Below are positions 14,593 to 24,728 of a DNA stretch of 40,305 bases, one piece after another; position 1 is the stretch's first letter; each line of letters starts with the position of its first letter. This stretch comes from Pseudomonadota bacterium (GTDB lineage: Bacteria > Desulfobacterota > Binatia > Binatales > Binataceae). Under the pieces are notes generated by a model. That model saw only the letters and a list, made by a program, of their open reading frames with translations, ran no database searches and was not told the origin of the DNA. The stretch spans positions 1 through 40,305 of the forward strand of contig JAJPJA010000133.1 in assembly GCA_021324455.1 (NCBI GenBank). The letters are read 5' to 3'. The translations under genes were made by a program, and so were the position numbers.

Positions 14593-17532
14593 GTGCTACG
14601 CGTTTTGAAAACTTTATGCGGTCGGTTCAGCATCATCGCGCTTACCTTCGCCTGTCTGACACCGATTAAAGCGCAGGCAGCGATCAAGCCCGTCTTAACC
14701 ACCCTTCCAGTGACGCCGGCGCGACAGAACCAGATGACGACCTCCACCTGTCCCAATCAGGGCGGTGTTCTCAATTCGATCTCTGTCCCGGTAAAGATGC
14801 CGCTTACGCTGGCCGTACTGATCCCAACGCCGGCGCCGCCGGGAGGAGCAACCTTTCAATTATCTTCCGAGGATCCGTCGATCGTCGCCGCCGGCGACCC
14901 GCGGCAATCGTTTCTGCCGATGGTGACGGTGCCCGAGGGGCAGACCATCAGCAATCCGTTTCAGGTCTTCGGCATCAAGGTGGGATCGACGTTCCTTGAC
15001 GCGATTCCACTTACGCCCGGCTTCGGCGGATTTTCCGATCCGCTGGGCGCCTGGGATATCAGTCCGGATTCCGCGCCGAGAATGAAGTTTCTCGACGCCA
15101 ATCCGCCCTCGAACACCTGCCGCGCGTCGGGCAGCGCCAGTCTGTCCACCGATCCCAACGTGCTCTCAACCTGCGGACAACCGGTCAAAGGCGCGGCCAC
15201 CGACGGCGTCACCCAGGTGCTGATGCGGATGCAGTCGGGATTGGCCGGTACCGCCTGCTTCCAGATCACTTCGAGCGGCCCGCCCGACCAGGGCAGCGTG
15301 TCGACCGACGTGACCGCGACCCAGATGGTAGGCGGATCGAACTACGCGTTCTCCTTCTACCAGACGCCGACGTCGTACGGCGATAGTTCTTCGGAGCGGC
15401 AGGTTACCATTCAATTCGCCTTCACTCCCAATATCGGCAACGGCAACACGACGAAATTCAGCTTGCCGCTGACGCTGGTGCGGCCGCCGCTGATGCTGAT
15501 TCATGGGCTGTGGGCGGATAGAAAGGGCTGGCCCTCGTTCTGGCAGCGCAGTCCCAAGAAAGATTACGTCGTGTCCAAGGCGGATTACGCCTCGACCCAT
15601 GACGCCAGCTTCACCACCAACGCGCCGAAGGTGCAGGGCTTTGTGGCCGATACTTTGGATATGGCGCGCTCCAAGAATTACGCCGTCACGCAGGCGGACG
15701 TGATCGCGCACAGTATGGGCGGAATCCTGACGCGATTGTATGCCGCATCGCCGCAATATATGCGGGTTGACAATTACAACAAGGGCGATATCCATCGCTT
15801 CGTCACGCTCGACACTCCGCACGGCGGCAGCAGCTTCGCCAACCTGCTGGTTACCCTGCACAGCGAGGATCCGTCCGACCTGGAAACCACGGTGCAGGGG
15901 CTGACCCATGGCAGCGTGGTCAACGGCGCGGTGTGCGATCTAGCGGAGAACAGTCCCGGACTGGAGCCGCTGGCGAATCCGACCAACATCAAATCGCAGG
16001 TGGTCACCGCCACCGGAGGACCGATTGGGTCGTTCTGGAACGGCGTCGGACCGCTGCATCTGGGGTCGTTTCAGGCCGCGCTTACGGCTACCCGATGCAC
16101 CAAGCGGGAGTTCGTCGATCACGGCTCCATCTGCGTGGAGACGATGCCGATTTTCGATCAGACCACGGTCAACGCGTTCACCTTCACCCGGCCTAACGAC
16201 GCGATTATCGCAATTTGCGCGCAGCAGGGCGGGGTCGGCGGTACTTCATGCCCGGACAGCTCGCCGGGCGCTTATAACTTCACCAGCCTGATTCACTTCG
16301 GGGCCGATCTGTTCTGGTTCCAGCTGGTCGCGGGTGTAACCAATACCCAGGCCGTTTCCACTTCGGTGTTTCCGCTGCTCGACGGACCCGACAGCGGCTT
16401 TTCCGATTCGATTCCGGGAGGACTTGCTTCCAACGGGACCGGCAAGCCGATAACCGTCACCGGATTGCCGGGCACCGACACCACTGCCTATTCAGCCCAA
16501 TGCATATCGGGGTCGCCGCCGCCGATGAAACGCAACGTCCTGTTCACCGGCGCCCAGCGCCAGCCCTGGGTTAATACAATTTCGGACACAACGTCGGCCA
16601 GCGCGGCGGACTCGCGGGTGACGATCACCACGCCCGCCAACGGCCAGGTGTTCGCTCCGGGCGCCACGGTATCGGTCACGGTATCGATTGCGTCGGGGCT
16701 GAGCGCCAACGACGTGGCCTTGCTGGTGCCGCTTTTGGGACGCGTGCCCGGAACCAACTACGACGGGTCGACCTACCAGGTCAGTTTCACTATCCCCAAT
16801 ACCGTGGCGGGTGGGTTCGCGCTGACGCCGCTGATTACCGACACCAGCAACAATCCGATCACGGGCGTCACCACCACGATTGCGGTGCGGCCCACCACGC
16901 CGCCTTTGAGCATTACGCTCAGTCAGTCCGACTATGTGCTGACGGCAATCGGCGCGACCGAAACGATCGACGCGATCGGCAACTACACCGGCGGTGTGCA
17001 GCGCGACCTGACCTCGTCGGCGTCTGGCACCACCTACAAGTCGAGCAACACCAGTGTGATTACGGTTGATAGCGAAGGCAACGTCAAAGCAACCGGATTC
17101 GGCACCGCTTCGGTGACGGTGAGCAACGGCGGGGTGCAGGCGTTTGCCACTTTCACCGTCGAAACGCCGGGCCATGCACTGGCGCCGCAGGACGTCACCG
17201 CCCAGGTAAACATCCTGCGCGAGGGGTTCCGCGTCGATCGCAACACCGGGTTGTTCGACCAGACCGTGCAATGGACCAACACGGGTGCGGTGCCTGTCAT
17301 CGGTCCGTTGTATTTCGTGGTAACCGGACTGCCGTCGGGCGTGACGCTGGTCAACTCCGGCGCAACCAGCAACATCGCGCCGGCCGGGAGTCCGTACATC
17401 GCGATGGACCTGCCCGACGGGCTTACCCTGCAGCCGGGTGAAAGCATTTCCGCAGTGTTGAATTTCCTCAATCCGGAACGCACCCAGATAGCCTACACGC
17501 CCAAGGTTTTCCGCACTTCGGTCACGCCCTGA
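14593..17532 (+). CDS. Large secreted lipase-like alpha/beta hydrolase with BIG2-like domain
   Basis: A 979-residue exported protein. The first 29 residues are a signal peptide ending AQA. Residues 30-300 are beta-rich and unassigned. An alpha/beta hydrolase domain starts at the strand LMLIHGLW and has the nucleophile elbow AHSMGG with Ser374, followed by VTLDTPHGGS, a PGAP1/triacylglycerol-lipase-like order. After about residue 670 come Ig-like modules, including a BIG2-type stretch (about 814-845: SSNTSVITVDSEGNVKATG), and a final domain with WTNTGAVP. It probably cleaves esters outside the cell. GTG at 14593 is chosen since GGAGG lies about ten bases upstream and a signal peptide starts there; the frame back to 14500 would bury it. 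It is followed after 34 bases by another exported protein, so the two may be co-expressed. Confidence 0.82.
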   Translation: MLRVLKTLCGRFSIIALTFACLTPIKAQAAIKPVLTTLPVTPARQNQMTTSTCPNQGGVLNSISVPVKMPLTLAVLIPTPAPPGGATFQLSSEDPSIVAAGDPRQSFLPMVTVPEGQTISNPFQVFGIKVGSTFLDAIPLTPGFGGFSDPLGAWDISPDSAPRMKFLDANPPSNTCRASGSASLSTDPNVLSTCGQPVKGAATDGVTQVLMRMQSGLAGTACFQITSSGPPDQGSVSTDVTATQMVGGSNYAFSFYQTPTSYGDSSSERQVTIQFAFTPNIGNGNTTKFSLPLTLVRPPLMLIHGLWADRKGWPSFWQRSPKKDYVVSKADYASTHDASFTTNAPKVQGFVADTLDMARSKNYAVTQADVIAHSMGGILTRLYAASPQYMRVDNYNKGDIHRFVTLDTPHGGSSFANLLVTLHSEDPSDLETTVQGLTHGSVVNGAVCDLAENSPGLEPLANPTNIKSQVVTATGGPIGSFWNGVGPLHLGSFQAALTATRCTKREFVDHGSICVETMPIFDQTTVNAFTFTRPNDAIIAICAQQGGVGGTSCPDSSPGAYNFTSLIHFGADLFWFQLVAGVTNTQAVSTSVFPLLDGPDSGFSDSIPGGLASNGTGKPITVTGLPGTDTTAYSAQCISGSPPPMKRNVLFTGAQRQPWVNTISDTTSASAADSRVTITTPANGQVFAPGATVSVTVSIASGLSANDVALLVPLLGRVPGTNYDGSTYQVSFTIPNTVAGGFALTPLITDTSNNPITGVTTTIAVRPTTPPLSITLSQSDYVLTAIGATETIDAIGNYTGGVQRDLTSSASGTTYKSSNTSVITVDSEGNVKATGFGTASVTVSNGGVQAFATFTVETPGHALAPQDVTAQVNILREGFRVDRNTGLFDQTVQWTNTGAVPVIGPLYFVVTGLPSGVTLVNSGATSNIAPAGSPYIAMDLPDGLTLQPGESISAVLNFLNPERTQIAYTPKVFRTSVTP

Positions 17533-17566
17533 ATCGGAGCGCAACAGGCGCCAGCACGGATCGAAA

Positions 17567-19207
17567 ATGAACAAGCATCTTATTGCGACGGCCATCCTGG
17601 TCCTGGTGGTCAGCACCATCTGCCGGGCCGCCACCTTCGACGTTACGGTCAACACCACGCCGATCAAGGGTGAGACCGGATTTGCCGTGTTCGATTTTGT
17701 GGCCGGCAGTCCGCCGGCGAAAAATACCGCCCAGATTCAAGGTTTCACCAGCGACGCCACGCTGGGCAGCGCCACGCCCAGCGGCGGCGTCACCGGCACG
17801 CTGACGCCCGGCCCGCTGTCCTTCACCGACACCAGTTTTCTCAACGAATGGGAACAGGGGCTGACCTTCGGCTCGACGATGCATTTCAAGCTGTCGGTGA
17901 CGACCAATTTCGTATCCGGCGGAATTCCGGATTCGTTTTCGTTCTACCTGCTGGATAAGAATCAGCTCCCCTTCGCGACCAGCGATCCGACCGGCGCCGA
18001 CGCGCTGGTGGCGCTCGATCTCAGCAGCAGCAATCCGGCGCTGCAGGTATACACTTCCAGTTTCGCCTCGATAATGGTTCCCACGCCGACGGCTACCGCC
18101 ACCTCAACGCCGACCGTCACACCCACTCCCACCAGGACGCCGACGCCCACTCAGACGCCGACGCAGACGCCCACGCCGACGCGCACACCGACGCCGACCC
18201 TGACTCCAACCCGCACGCCGACCGCGACCCCGACTCCGCTGCGTCCGTTTATCGGCAGTCTGCCGGCGGTGATCCTTGTGGGGAGCAGCTTCAATATCGG
18301 CGGAACCGATTTCACCGCCGGATCGCGCATCAATTTCTTTGTCGCGACCTCCACCGGCGCCATCAACGCAGGACCGTTGACGCCCAGCGGTCACACCGGC
18401 ACCACGCTCACGGTACCGGTTCCGGCAACCGTTCCGCTGGGCCAGGGTTTTGTGTCGGTGCAGGTCGTCAACATCGATCAGGGCTTCGCCAGTTCCAACG
18501 CCCGGGGCGCGCTGCTGCAGGGGTTTGCACCGGCGGGAATCCCGAGTCTGACTTCGATCAATGGTATCGGACTGGCGGCGACCAGTTCCGACCCGAGCTT
18601 TGCCACCAACAACGTGCAGACCGTGGTCCCGCAGGGAACCGTGGTAAGACTGGGCGGCTCCGGCTTCGACACCAAAAACGGAGTTGCGGTGGATTTGTTC
18701 TGCGCCTGCACGGGCGGCAAGGTGGGGCCGTTCTTTATCAATCCCGGCGACCCGGGCTTGAGCAGCACTTTGATCAGCTTCACGCTGCCCTCCACCGGCA
18801 CCAACGCACCGGCGACGGGTCCGGGTTCCTTCGTGATCAGCAACGCGGGCGCGTCGAAGAGCTACGCAATCAAGAGCAACGCGGTCTCCGTGCCCATCGG
18901 GCAGGCGATCTCGGTCGCCTCGGTCACGCAGTCGGGAACCACGATTACGGTGAACGGAACAGGTTTCTCCACGCTTACGGTGATCAACTTCTTCAATTCG
19001 CAGTCGGGCGGAGCGGTTGACCTCGGCGGGCTGGGGCCGGGCGGCACCGCGAAGATACCGCTGACCATCATCAACTCCGACAAGTTCACCTTCACCGAGC
19101 CTGCCGGCGCGATCCCGGGACCATCGTATGTGCAGGCGCTCAATCCGCCCTTTGTGCCGTTCACGAGTTCGGGCAGCGCTCCGGGCGGCGCGTTCACCCT
19201 GAAGTAG
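17567..19207 (+). CDS. Secreted protein with Thr-Pro linker and IPT-like domains
   Basis: A 546-residue exported protein. After a signal peptide (about 1-21, ending CRA) comes a beta-sandwich of about 150 residues (TFDVTVNTTPIKGETGFAVF onward), similar in pattern to the NF038129-type domain of PEP-CTERM surface proteins. A Thr-Pro linker of about 50 residues (18078-18240 in DNA) follows. The rest holds repeated IPT/TIG-like units opening with patterns such as GSSFNIGGTDFTAGSRINFF and TITVNGTGFSTLTVINFF. No PEP-CTERM tail or catalytic site is seen. It looks like an extracellular binding or structural protein. The same kind of linker occurs in the lipoprotein at 34568. It follows the secreted hydrolase by 34 bases, probably in the same transcript. 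Confidence 0.8.
   Translation: MNKHLIATAILVLVVSTICRAATFDVTVNTTPIKGETGFAVFDFVAGSPPAKNTAQIQGFTSDATLGSATPSGGVTGTLTPGPLSFTDTSFLNEWEQGLTFGSTMHFKLSVTTNFVSGGIPDSFSFYLLDKNQLPFATSDPTGADALVALDLSSSNPALQVYTSSFASIMVPTPTATATSTPTVTPTPTRTPTPTQTPTQTPTPTRTPTPTLTPTRTPTATPTPLRPFIGSLPAVILVGSSFNIGGTDFTAGSRINFFVATSTGAINAGPLTPSGHTGTTLTVPVPATVPLGQGFVSVQVVNIDQGFASSNARGALLQGFAPAGIPSLTSINGIGLAATSSDPSFATNNVQTVVPQGTVVRLGGSGFDTKNGVAVDLFCACTGGKVGPFFINPGDPGLSSTLISFTLPSTGTNAPATGPGSFVISNAGASKSYAIKSNAVSVPIGQAISVASVTQSGTTITVNGTGFSTLTVINFFNSQSGGAVDLGGLGPGGTAKIPLTIINSDKFTFTEPAGAIPGPSYVQALNPPFVPFTSSGSAPGGAFTLK
18078..18240 (+). repeat. Thr-Pro codon repeat
   Basis: ACSCCSAC-type hexanucleotide units encode alternating Thr-Pro with scattered Arg, Gln, Leu and Ala. 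The repetition is imperfect but continuous over about 160 bases and marks a flexible linker prone to slippage. Confidence 0.85.
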
Positions 19208-19294
19208 GACCGGTCCCGCTGTGGAACGTCGCCAGGGAGGCTGATGTGGCCTGTGGCCGGGGAACACGGGTGCGGGGCGGACGGTTAATATCGC

Positions 19295-20731
19295 TCAGCC
19301 CCGGCGCAGCCGCTTCAGAGCCAGGACGGCGGCGTAATAGCCGCACATCCCGTGGACCCCGCCGCCCGGCGGAGTTGAGGACGAACATAGGTAGAGACCG
19401 CGCGCCGGGGTCGAATACAGGCTCCGAGTCGGACGCGTGAACAATTGCCGGAAATCCTGCACCCCGCCGTTAATATCGCCGCCCACCAGGTTGGCGTTGA
19501 GCGCTTGCAGCCTTGACGGCGGCATCACGCTGCGCTCCACGATGCGCGACTTGAAGCCGGGCGCGAATCGTTCGATCTGATTCTCGATGCGGCCGGTCAT
19601 GTCGAAGTCCGACCCGTTAGGCACGTGGCAGTACGCCCACGCGATGTGCTTTCCTTCAGGCGCGCGTCGAGGGTCGAACAGCGTTGGCTGAGCCAGCAGC
19701 ACGAAGGGCGCATCGCAATGCCGGCTGACCCACGGGGCGCGCTCCGCGGCCGCAATTTCCTCCATCGTGCCGCCCAGATGCACGGTGGCGGCGCGGGCGC
19801 ATTGTTTGGCTTTCCAGGGAATCGGTGCGTCCAGTGCCCAGTCGAGTTTGAAAGCGCCGGGGCCATAGCGATACCGCTCCAGCTTCTTGCGGTAATGGTC
19901 AGGCAAGCGCCCGGCCGCGATGGCGAGCAAAGGCCGCGGCGTCAGGTCGGCAATCACGGCGCCGGCGGGCGGCAGTTGATCCAAATCCTCAACCGCCGCC
20001 CCGGTTTGGATCTCACCTCCGAGCGACTGCAGGTAAAGCGCCAGCGCGTCGCTGATTTTCTGCGAGCCGCCGCCCGCGATCGGCCATCCGACCGCATGGC
20101 CCGTGATTCCGAGCACCAGACCGAAGGCGGCGCTGAGCGGACGCTCCAGCGGCAACATCGAATGCGCCGCCATGCCGGCGAACAGGGCGCGCGCCGGCGC
20201 CTGTCCGAAGCGGCGCCGCGCCAACATCGCGGCGGGCATCAATGCGCTCAGCCCGAAGCGCGCCAATGCGATTGGATGAGGCGGCAGCGCGGGCGGACCG
20301 AGCAGCATGTGCTGAAGCTTGTGCCATTGCGCGGCCAACGGCGCGAACAGCCGGTAATACGCGGCGCCATCGGAGCCCAGTCCGCGCGCCGTTACTTCGA
20401 CCGACCGTTCCAGCATCACCGCGGTCCCGTCGTCCAGCGGATGCGCCAAGGGGGCCGGAGGATGAATCCAGTTCAGGCCGAATGAGGCCAGCGGCAGGGT
20501 GCGCAAGAAGGGCGATCCGACGCCCAGCGGATAGACCGCCGAGCCGGCGTCATGGATAAAGCCCGGCAGGGTCAATTGGGCGCAGCGCGCGCCGCCGCCC
20601 CAGGTTTCGCGCGCCTCGCGCACCAGTACTGACATTCCGGCGCGCGCGGCTACGATTGCCGCGGCCAGACCGTTAGGGCCCGCCCCGATCACGACAACGT
20701 CGCGGGCGCTGCGATATTCAGCGGATGCCAT
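19295..20731 (-). CDS. CrtI/phytoene-desaturase-like FAD oxidoreductase
   Basis: A 478-residue NAD(P)/FAD-dependent oxidoreductase of the phytoene-dehydrogenase-like group. The N-terminal dinucleotide fold [21 protein letters not shown] is at 12-32, followed by the acidic V-R-E-A and the GGGARC turn. The C-terminus has the usual [21 protein letters not shown]-closing loop. These enzymes desaturate or isomerise lipophilic substrates such as carotenoids, retinoids or sterols. The ATG at 20731 begins just before the dinucleotide fold; an ATG at 20767 adds twelve unlike residues. Neither has a strong ribosome site. There are no carotenoid genes beside it, so the substrate is open. It diverges from a small membrane protein. 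Confidence 0.88.
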   Translation of the reverse strand: MASAEYRSARDVVVIGAGPNGLAAAIVAARAGMSVLVREARETWGGGARCAQLTLPGFIHDAGSAVYPLGVGSPFLRTLPLASFGLNWIHPPAPLAHPLDDGTAVMLERSVEVTARGLGSDGAAYYRLFAPLAAQWHKLQHMLLGPPALPPHPIALARFGLSALMPAAMLARRRFGQAPARALFAGMAAHSMLPLERPLSAAFGLVLGITGHAVGWPIAGGGSQKISDALALYLQSLGGEIQTGAAVEDLDQLPPAGAVIADLTPRPLLAIAAGRLPDHYRKKLERYRYGPGAFKLDWALDAPIPWKAKQCARAATVHLGGTMEEIAAAERAPWVSRHCDAPFVLLAQPTLFDPRRAPEGKHIAWAYCHVPNGSDFDMTGRIENQIERFAPGFKSRIVERSVMPPSRLQALNANLVGGDINGGVQDFRQLFTRPTRSLYSTPARGLYLCSSSTPPGGGVHGMCGYYAAVLALKRLRRG

Positions 20732-20970
20732 CAGTGGCGGCGCTCGGCAATTCCCGGCATAGGGCAATCATAATTTTACAGCCGCGGGACCTGAGAACAT
20801 AATCGCGGCGGAAACCGCGCCGGCGGATCGGCGCGCAGACCCAAACCCGGGATATTCTGCATCGGTCCTGATCAATTCGGAGCGCGGACTTGCGCCCTGC
20901 CGCGGCACTGGCTAATTGAGTTGCGTCAAAATCGCAGCTACAAGCCGCCGCCACCGAAAGCTGATTGAAC

Positions 20971-21435
20971 ATGCGTCGATTCAATCCGGGAATTTTCGAA
21001 CCGCTGGTCTATATAGTCCAGAAGCCGCAATCCTTCCGGATAATCGGATTGGGCGGACTCGGTCTGTTTACGGTTCTGATGCTTTATCAGGCGTTCAGCC
21101 GCGGCGCCGGCTATGGCATGGCCGGACTTCTGCTGTTGGGGGTCCTGTGGCTGGAGAGCAGCACTACGGCGTGCCGCCGATGCCGTCATTACGGGACATG
21201 GCACTGCCTGGGGCAGGCGATTGTGGTGTCGAGGATTTTCCCGCGCGTCCACAGCGGCGCCGGCCGACTGCTGTACCAGACGCATCTGGCGGCGCTCGGC
21301 GTCTATCTGCTCTATGGATTGTTCTGGCTCTGGCATGTGCCGGTGCTGGGAATTCTGTTCACGCTGTGGATTCCGCTGCTGCTGATCAGCGCCGACGCGC
21401 CCAACGGCTTCTCATGGCGCTCCAGCCGGGTCTGA
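20971..21435 (+). CDS. Small membrane protein with Cys cluster
   Basis: A 154-residue integral membrane protein with about four hydrophobic segments: about 23-39 and 47-60 before a hydrophilic turn with CxxCxxxxxxxC spacing (ACRRC...WHCLG), then a pair after it (LAALGVYLLYGLFWLW and VLGILFTLWIPLLLI). The three Cys and one His could bind a metal or Fe-S group. I do not recognise the family. ATG at 20971 is preferred to TTG at 20965; no strong ribosome site is seen for either. It lies about 70 bases before mrp on the same strand and could share its transcript. Confidence 0.65.
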   Translation: MRRFNPGIFEPLVYIVQKPQSFRIIGLGGLGLFTVLMLYQAFSRGAGYGMAGLLLLGVLWLESSTTACRRCRHYGTWHCLGQAIVVSRIFPRVHSGAGRLLYQTHLAALGVYLLYGLFWLWHVPVLGILFTLWIPLLLISADAPNGFSWRSSRV

Positions 21436-21508
21436 TTTGGGGCGTTGGAAAACCGGACCGGAGGAGTCCGGTATTCTTTTGCCCAGCTGCGTCTGACATA
21501 ATTTTCTG

Positions 21509-22558
21509 GTGTCCAAGGCAATCGGAATAGACACGATTCGCGCCGCGCTGGGACGAGTCAAATATCCCGGCTATGCCGCCGATATCGTGACCCTCGGAAT
21601 GCTCGAGGACGTATCCGCGACTCCCGAGGGCAACGTCGGCGTTACCCTGCGTCAGGCCACCGAAAACGAAGACGTCCTGCGGCAGGTTGCCCAGCAGATC
21701 CATCACGTGCTCAGCCATGAGCTGGGACTGGACCGGGTCGAGCTTAAGGCGCGGCGGCTGGAACCCGAACTGGGCGAAAAAACCGGGCGCGTCCACCTCG
21801 AGGGCACGCGCCACGTGATCGCCGTTGCCAGCGGCAAGGGCGGAGTCGGCAAGTCGACGGTGGCTGCCAACATCGCCGTGGCGCTGCGGCAGCTCGGATT
21901 TAGCGTCGGCCTGCTCGACGCCGACATCTATGGCCCCTCGATGGCGATGATGTTCGGGACCGGCGACGCACGGCCCAAGGCGGCCGACAAGACCCGCTTC
22001 CATCCGGTGGAGCAGTACGGCATCAGGCTGATTTCGATGGCGTTTTTCCTCACCGACAAGGCGCCGGTCATCTGGCGCGGTCCGATGGTGATGAGCGCGG
22101 TGCGGCAGTTTTTGAAGGAAACCGTGTGGGGCATGCAGGACTTCCTGGTTGTCGACCTGCCCCCCGGCACCGGCGACGCGCAGCTCACGCTGGCCCAGCA
22201 GGTCGCGTTGGACGGCGCGATAATCGTCACCACGCCGCAGGACGTGGCGGTACTCGACGCGGTTCGCGCGATAAAAATGTTTCATCAGGTGCATTGCCCA
22301 ATCCTGGGCATCGTCGAAAACATGAGCGTGTTCGTATGCCCCGATTGCGGCGAGGAGGAAGAAATCTTCGGCCGCGGCGGGGGCGAGCGGATGGCGTCGG
22401 AGGAGGGCGCGCGGCTGCTGGGACGCATACCGATCTACGGCGAAATCCGCGAGAGCGGAGACCGGGGGATGCCGATCGTGCTGGCCAACCCCGGCCATCC
22501 GGCCAGCAAAGCGTTCATCGAGATTGCGCGCCAAATCGCCGGCCAGATGCCCGATTGA
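21509..22558 (+). CDS. Mrp/NBP35-family Fe-S cluster carrier ATPase
   Basis: A 349-residue P-loop protein of the Mrp/ApbC/NBP35 group, which carries [4Fe-4S] clusters to target enzymes in the cytoplasm. An N-terminal MIP18/DUF59-like domain (about 1-85) precedes the deviant Walker A GKGGVGKST (109-117). DADIYGPSM, VVDLPPGTGD and the cluster-binding CPDC (277-280) all match the family. Start is GTG at 21509; no strong ribosome site is visible. The ferredoxin gene 143 bases downstream fits a shared Fe-S role. Function is as sure as the family allows; target proteins are unknown. Confidence 0.95.
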   Translation: MSKAIGIDTIRAALGRVKYPGYAADIVTLGMLEDVSATPEGNVGVTLRQATENEDVLRQVAQQIHHVLSHELGLDRVELKARRLEPELGEKTGRVHLEGTRHVIAVASGKGGVGKSTVAANIAVALRQLGFSVGLLDADIYGPSMAMMFGTGDARPKAADKTRFHPVEQYGIRLISMAFFLTDKAPVIWRGPMVMSAVRQFLKETVWGMQDFLVVDLPPGTGDAQLTLAQQVALDGAIIVTTPQDVAVLDAVRAIKMFHQVHCPILGIVENMSVFVCPDCGEEEEIFGRGGGERMASEEGARLLGRIPIYGEIRESGDRGMPIVLANPGHPASKAFIEIARQIAGQMPD

Positions 22559-22701
22559 GTACCTTGCCGGAAAATTCCGCAGCGGCTATCCTTTGCCAGT
22601 CAAATCGGACCCGCCCTTACGACTTCTAAGGAACCCAAACGGGTGCGGAAAAATTCAGAGGACAGGCGGCGAGCCTGGGTCATTTTCAGGACAGTTCGGT
22701 A

Positions 22702-23037
22702 ATGTCAACTGTAATTACGGAAGAATGCATCAATTGCGGGGCCTGCGAGCCCGAATGCCCCAATACCGCCATCTATGAGGGCGGCGCCCAGTGGGAACTG
22801 GAGGGCGACAATCATCCCGCTCTCAAGGACGACATCTACTACATCGTGCCCGACAAATGCACCGAATGCGTCGGCTTCTTCGATCAGGAACAATGCGCGG
22901 CGGTATGCCCGGTCGACTGCTGCATCCCCGATCCCAACAATCCCGAAACCGAACAGGCATTGATCGAAAGGGCCCGCCGGCTTCATCCCGACCAGGAGTT
23001 TGCCGCCGATTATCCCTCGCGCTTCAAAAAAGGTTGA
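22702..23037 (+). CDS. 2[4Fe-4S] ferredoxin (YfhL/Alvin type)
   Basis: A 111-residue ferredoxin with two clusters. The first set is C-INC-GAC-EPEC-P and the second is C-TEC followed by an eight-residue insert and C-AAVC-P, the hallmark of the Allochromatium-type (Alvin) ferredoxins, with a C-terminal helix extension. Such ferredoxins have very low potentials and serve as electron donors to oxidoreductases. It could supply the P450 at 1551, but that is inference. It lies just after mrp and before the inositol-phosphate synthase on the same strand. The ATG at 22702 has no strong ribosome site, but the first cluster begins seven residues later, so it must be near the true start. Confidence 0.95.
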   Translation: MSTVITEECINCGACEPECPNTAIYEGGAQWELEGDNHPALKDDIYYIVPDKCTECVGFFDQEQCAAVCPVDCCIPDPNNPETEQALIERARRLHPDQEFAADYPSRFKKG

Positions 23038-23271
23038 GGATGCGCGGGCGGCGGGGCACGCCATCGCAACGCCGTCGGTTCCAGCGTTAGTCTGTTGGCC
23101 GCAGGTTTGGAGCGGCCGCCGTCTCTTACGCATGCGGCTCAGTGCCGATATCATTCGCAGCGGAAAAAGCTGCGCACGTGAGCCGCTGCGACCGGGGGCG
23201 GTCCGCCAAAACCTGTGCGCCCGCAACAGCGTTGCTCCACGCCGCCGGCGCGGTCAAAAGGAGTCGTAAGG

Positions 23272-24591
23272 TTGGCAACTAAAGAACCCGTCCGCATCGC
23301 ACCCGCGGAGGGTAAGCTGGGTGTTCTCCTTCCCGGACTCGGCGCCGTGAGCACCACGTTCATAGCCGGCGTTGAGGCGGTCAAAGCCGGCGTTGCGGCG
23401 CCCATCGGCTCGCTGACTCAGCTCGCGACCGTCCGTCTGGGCAAGCGCAACGAAGGCCGCACTCCGCTGATCAAGGATTTCGTCCCGCTGGCCGCTCTGG
23501 CCGATCTCGAATTCGCCGCGTGGGACATCTACGAAGACAACGCCTATCAGGCCGCGCGCAAAGCCGCGGTGCTGGACCCCGCGATGCTGGAGCGGGTGCG
23601 CGCGCCGCTGGAGCAAATCCATCCGATGGAGGCCGTATTCGACCGCAACTACGTGCGGCGCATCAACGGCCCCAATGTCAAGGAAGCGCGCACCAAGCTG
23701 GACCGGGCCGAGATGCTGATGGAAGACATCCGCCGCTTCCGCGATCGCAGCAAAGCGGCGCGCTGCGTGATGGTGTGGTGCGGATCGACGGAAGTCTTCA
23801 ACCGTCCCGCGCCGGTGCATCAGACGCTTAAAGCGTTCGAGGCGGGGCTCAGGGCCAACGACCCGGAAATCGCGCCCAGCCAGATTTACGCGTACGCGGC
23901 GTTGAAGATGGGCATCCCGTACGCCAACGGCGCGCCGAACTTGTCGGTCGACACGCCGGCCCTGCTGGAATTGGCCCGCGACGCCAATCTTCCCGTCTGC
24001 GGCAAGGACTTCAAGACCGGCCAGACGCTGATGAAAACCATGATCGCGCCCGGGTTGAAGGCGCGGATGCTGGGGATGTCGGGATGGTTCTCGACCAACA
24101 TCCTGGGCAATCGCGACGGCGAAGTGCTCGACGATCCCGGCTCCTTCAAGTCCAAGGAGGAGACCAAGCTTTCGGTGCTTGACCAGATCCTGCAGCCCGA
24201 TCTGTATCCGCAGCTTTACGGCAAGTTGTATCACAGCGTGCGGATCAACTATTACCCGCCGCGCGGCGACGCCAAGGAAGGATGGGATAATATCGATATC
24301 TTCGGATGGCTCGGCTATCCGATGCAGATCAAGGTCAATTTTCTGTGCCGCGATTCGATCCTGGCCGCGCCGCTGGTGCTGGACCTGGTTCTGTTCCTCG
24401 ATTTGGCGCATCGCGCGGGCATGCGCGGAATCCAGGAATGGCTGTCGTTTTATTTCAAGGCGCCGATGCATGCGCCCGGCATCTATCCCGAGCATGACAT
24501 CTTCATCCAACTGATGAAGCTGAAGAACACCCTGCGCTGGATGCGCGGCGAGGACCTGATCACGCATCTGGGACTGGAATACTACGACTGA
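23272..24591 (+). CDS. ino1: Inositol-3-phosphate synthase
   Basis: A 439-residue myo-inositol-1-phosphate synthase. It turns glucose-6-phosphate into inositol-3-phosphate with NAD, first step to phosphatidylinositol or mycothiol-like compounds. The NAD loop LLPGLGAVSTTFIAG is at the start, and family runs such as PTLxKDF-like TPLIKDFVPL, DRNYV, the CGKDFKTGQTLMKT block and the SNNLG-like STNILGNRDG are all present. It belongs to the bacterial/archaeal long class. TTG at 23272 is chosen because AAGGAG lies eight bases upstream; the frame back to 23215 has no similarity. Upstream is the ferredoxin, with 234 non-coding bases between. A weak AT stem (24592-24612) follows the stop. Confidence 0.94.
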   Translation: MATKEPVRIAPAEGKLGVLLPGLGAVSTTFIAGVEAVKAGVAAPIGSLTQLATVRLGKRNEGRTPLIKDFVPLAALADLEFAAWDIYEDNAYQAARKAAVLDPAMLERVRAPLEQIHPMEAVFDRNYVRRINGPNVKEARTKLDRAEMLMEDIRRFRDRSKAARCVMVWCGSTEVFNRPAPVHQTLKAFEAGLRANDPEIAPSQIYAYAALKMGIPYANGAPNLSVDTPALLELARDANLPVCGKDFKTGQTLMKTMIAPGLKARMLGMSGWFSTNILGNRDGEVLDDPGSFKSKEETKLSVLDQILQPDLYPQLYGKLYHSVRINYYPPRGDAKEGWDNIDIFGWLGYPMQIKVNFLCRDSILAAPLVLDLVLFLDLAHRAGMRGIQEWLSFYFKAPMHAPGIYPEHDIFIQLMKLKNTLRWMRGEDLITHLGLEYYD

Positions 24592-24612
24592 CTATTTCCT
24601 GCTCCGAAATAG
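24592..24612 (+). terminator. Weak AT-rich hairpin after the inositol-phosphate synthase
   Basis: CTATTTC (24592-24598) pairs with GAAATAG (24606-24612) across a 7-base loop immediately after the stop codon. It has no T-tract and low stability, so it is only a candidate. Confidence 0.25.
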
Positions 24613-24728
24613 CGCAAACCCAACCCAATGGGTGTCCAGCCCATGAAAACTGAAATTTTTGGAGTTGAGGGCCGGCGGCCGCTGTCCCCGGGACGCCTGG
24701 GGGCGCGCGATCTGGACTTCTTCCCGCT

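Noticed and set aside
18078..18240. CRISPR-like or tandem DNA repeat
   Set aside because: The short imperfect units are in frame and encode a Thr-Pro linker; no spacers exist.
23254..24567. 437-codon minus-strand frame across the inositol-phosphate synthase gene
   Set aside because: Antisense shadow of a gene with clear family motifs; long frames are common opposite GC-rich genes.
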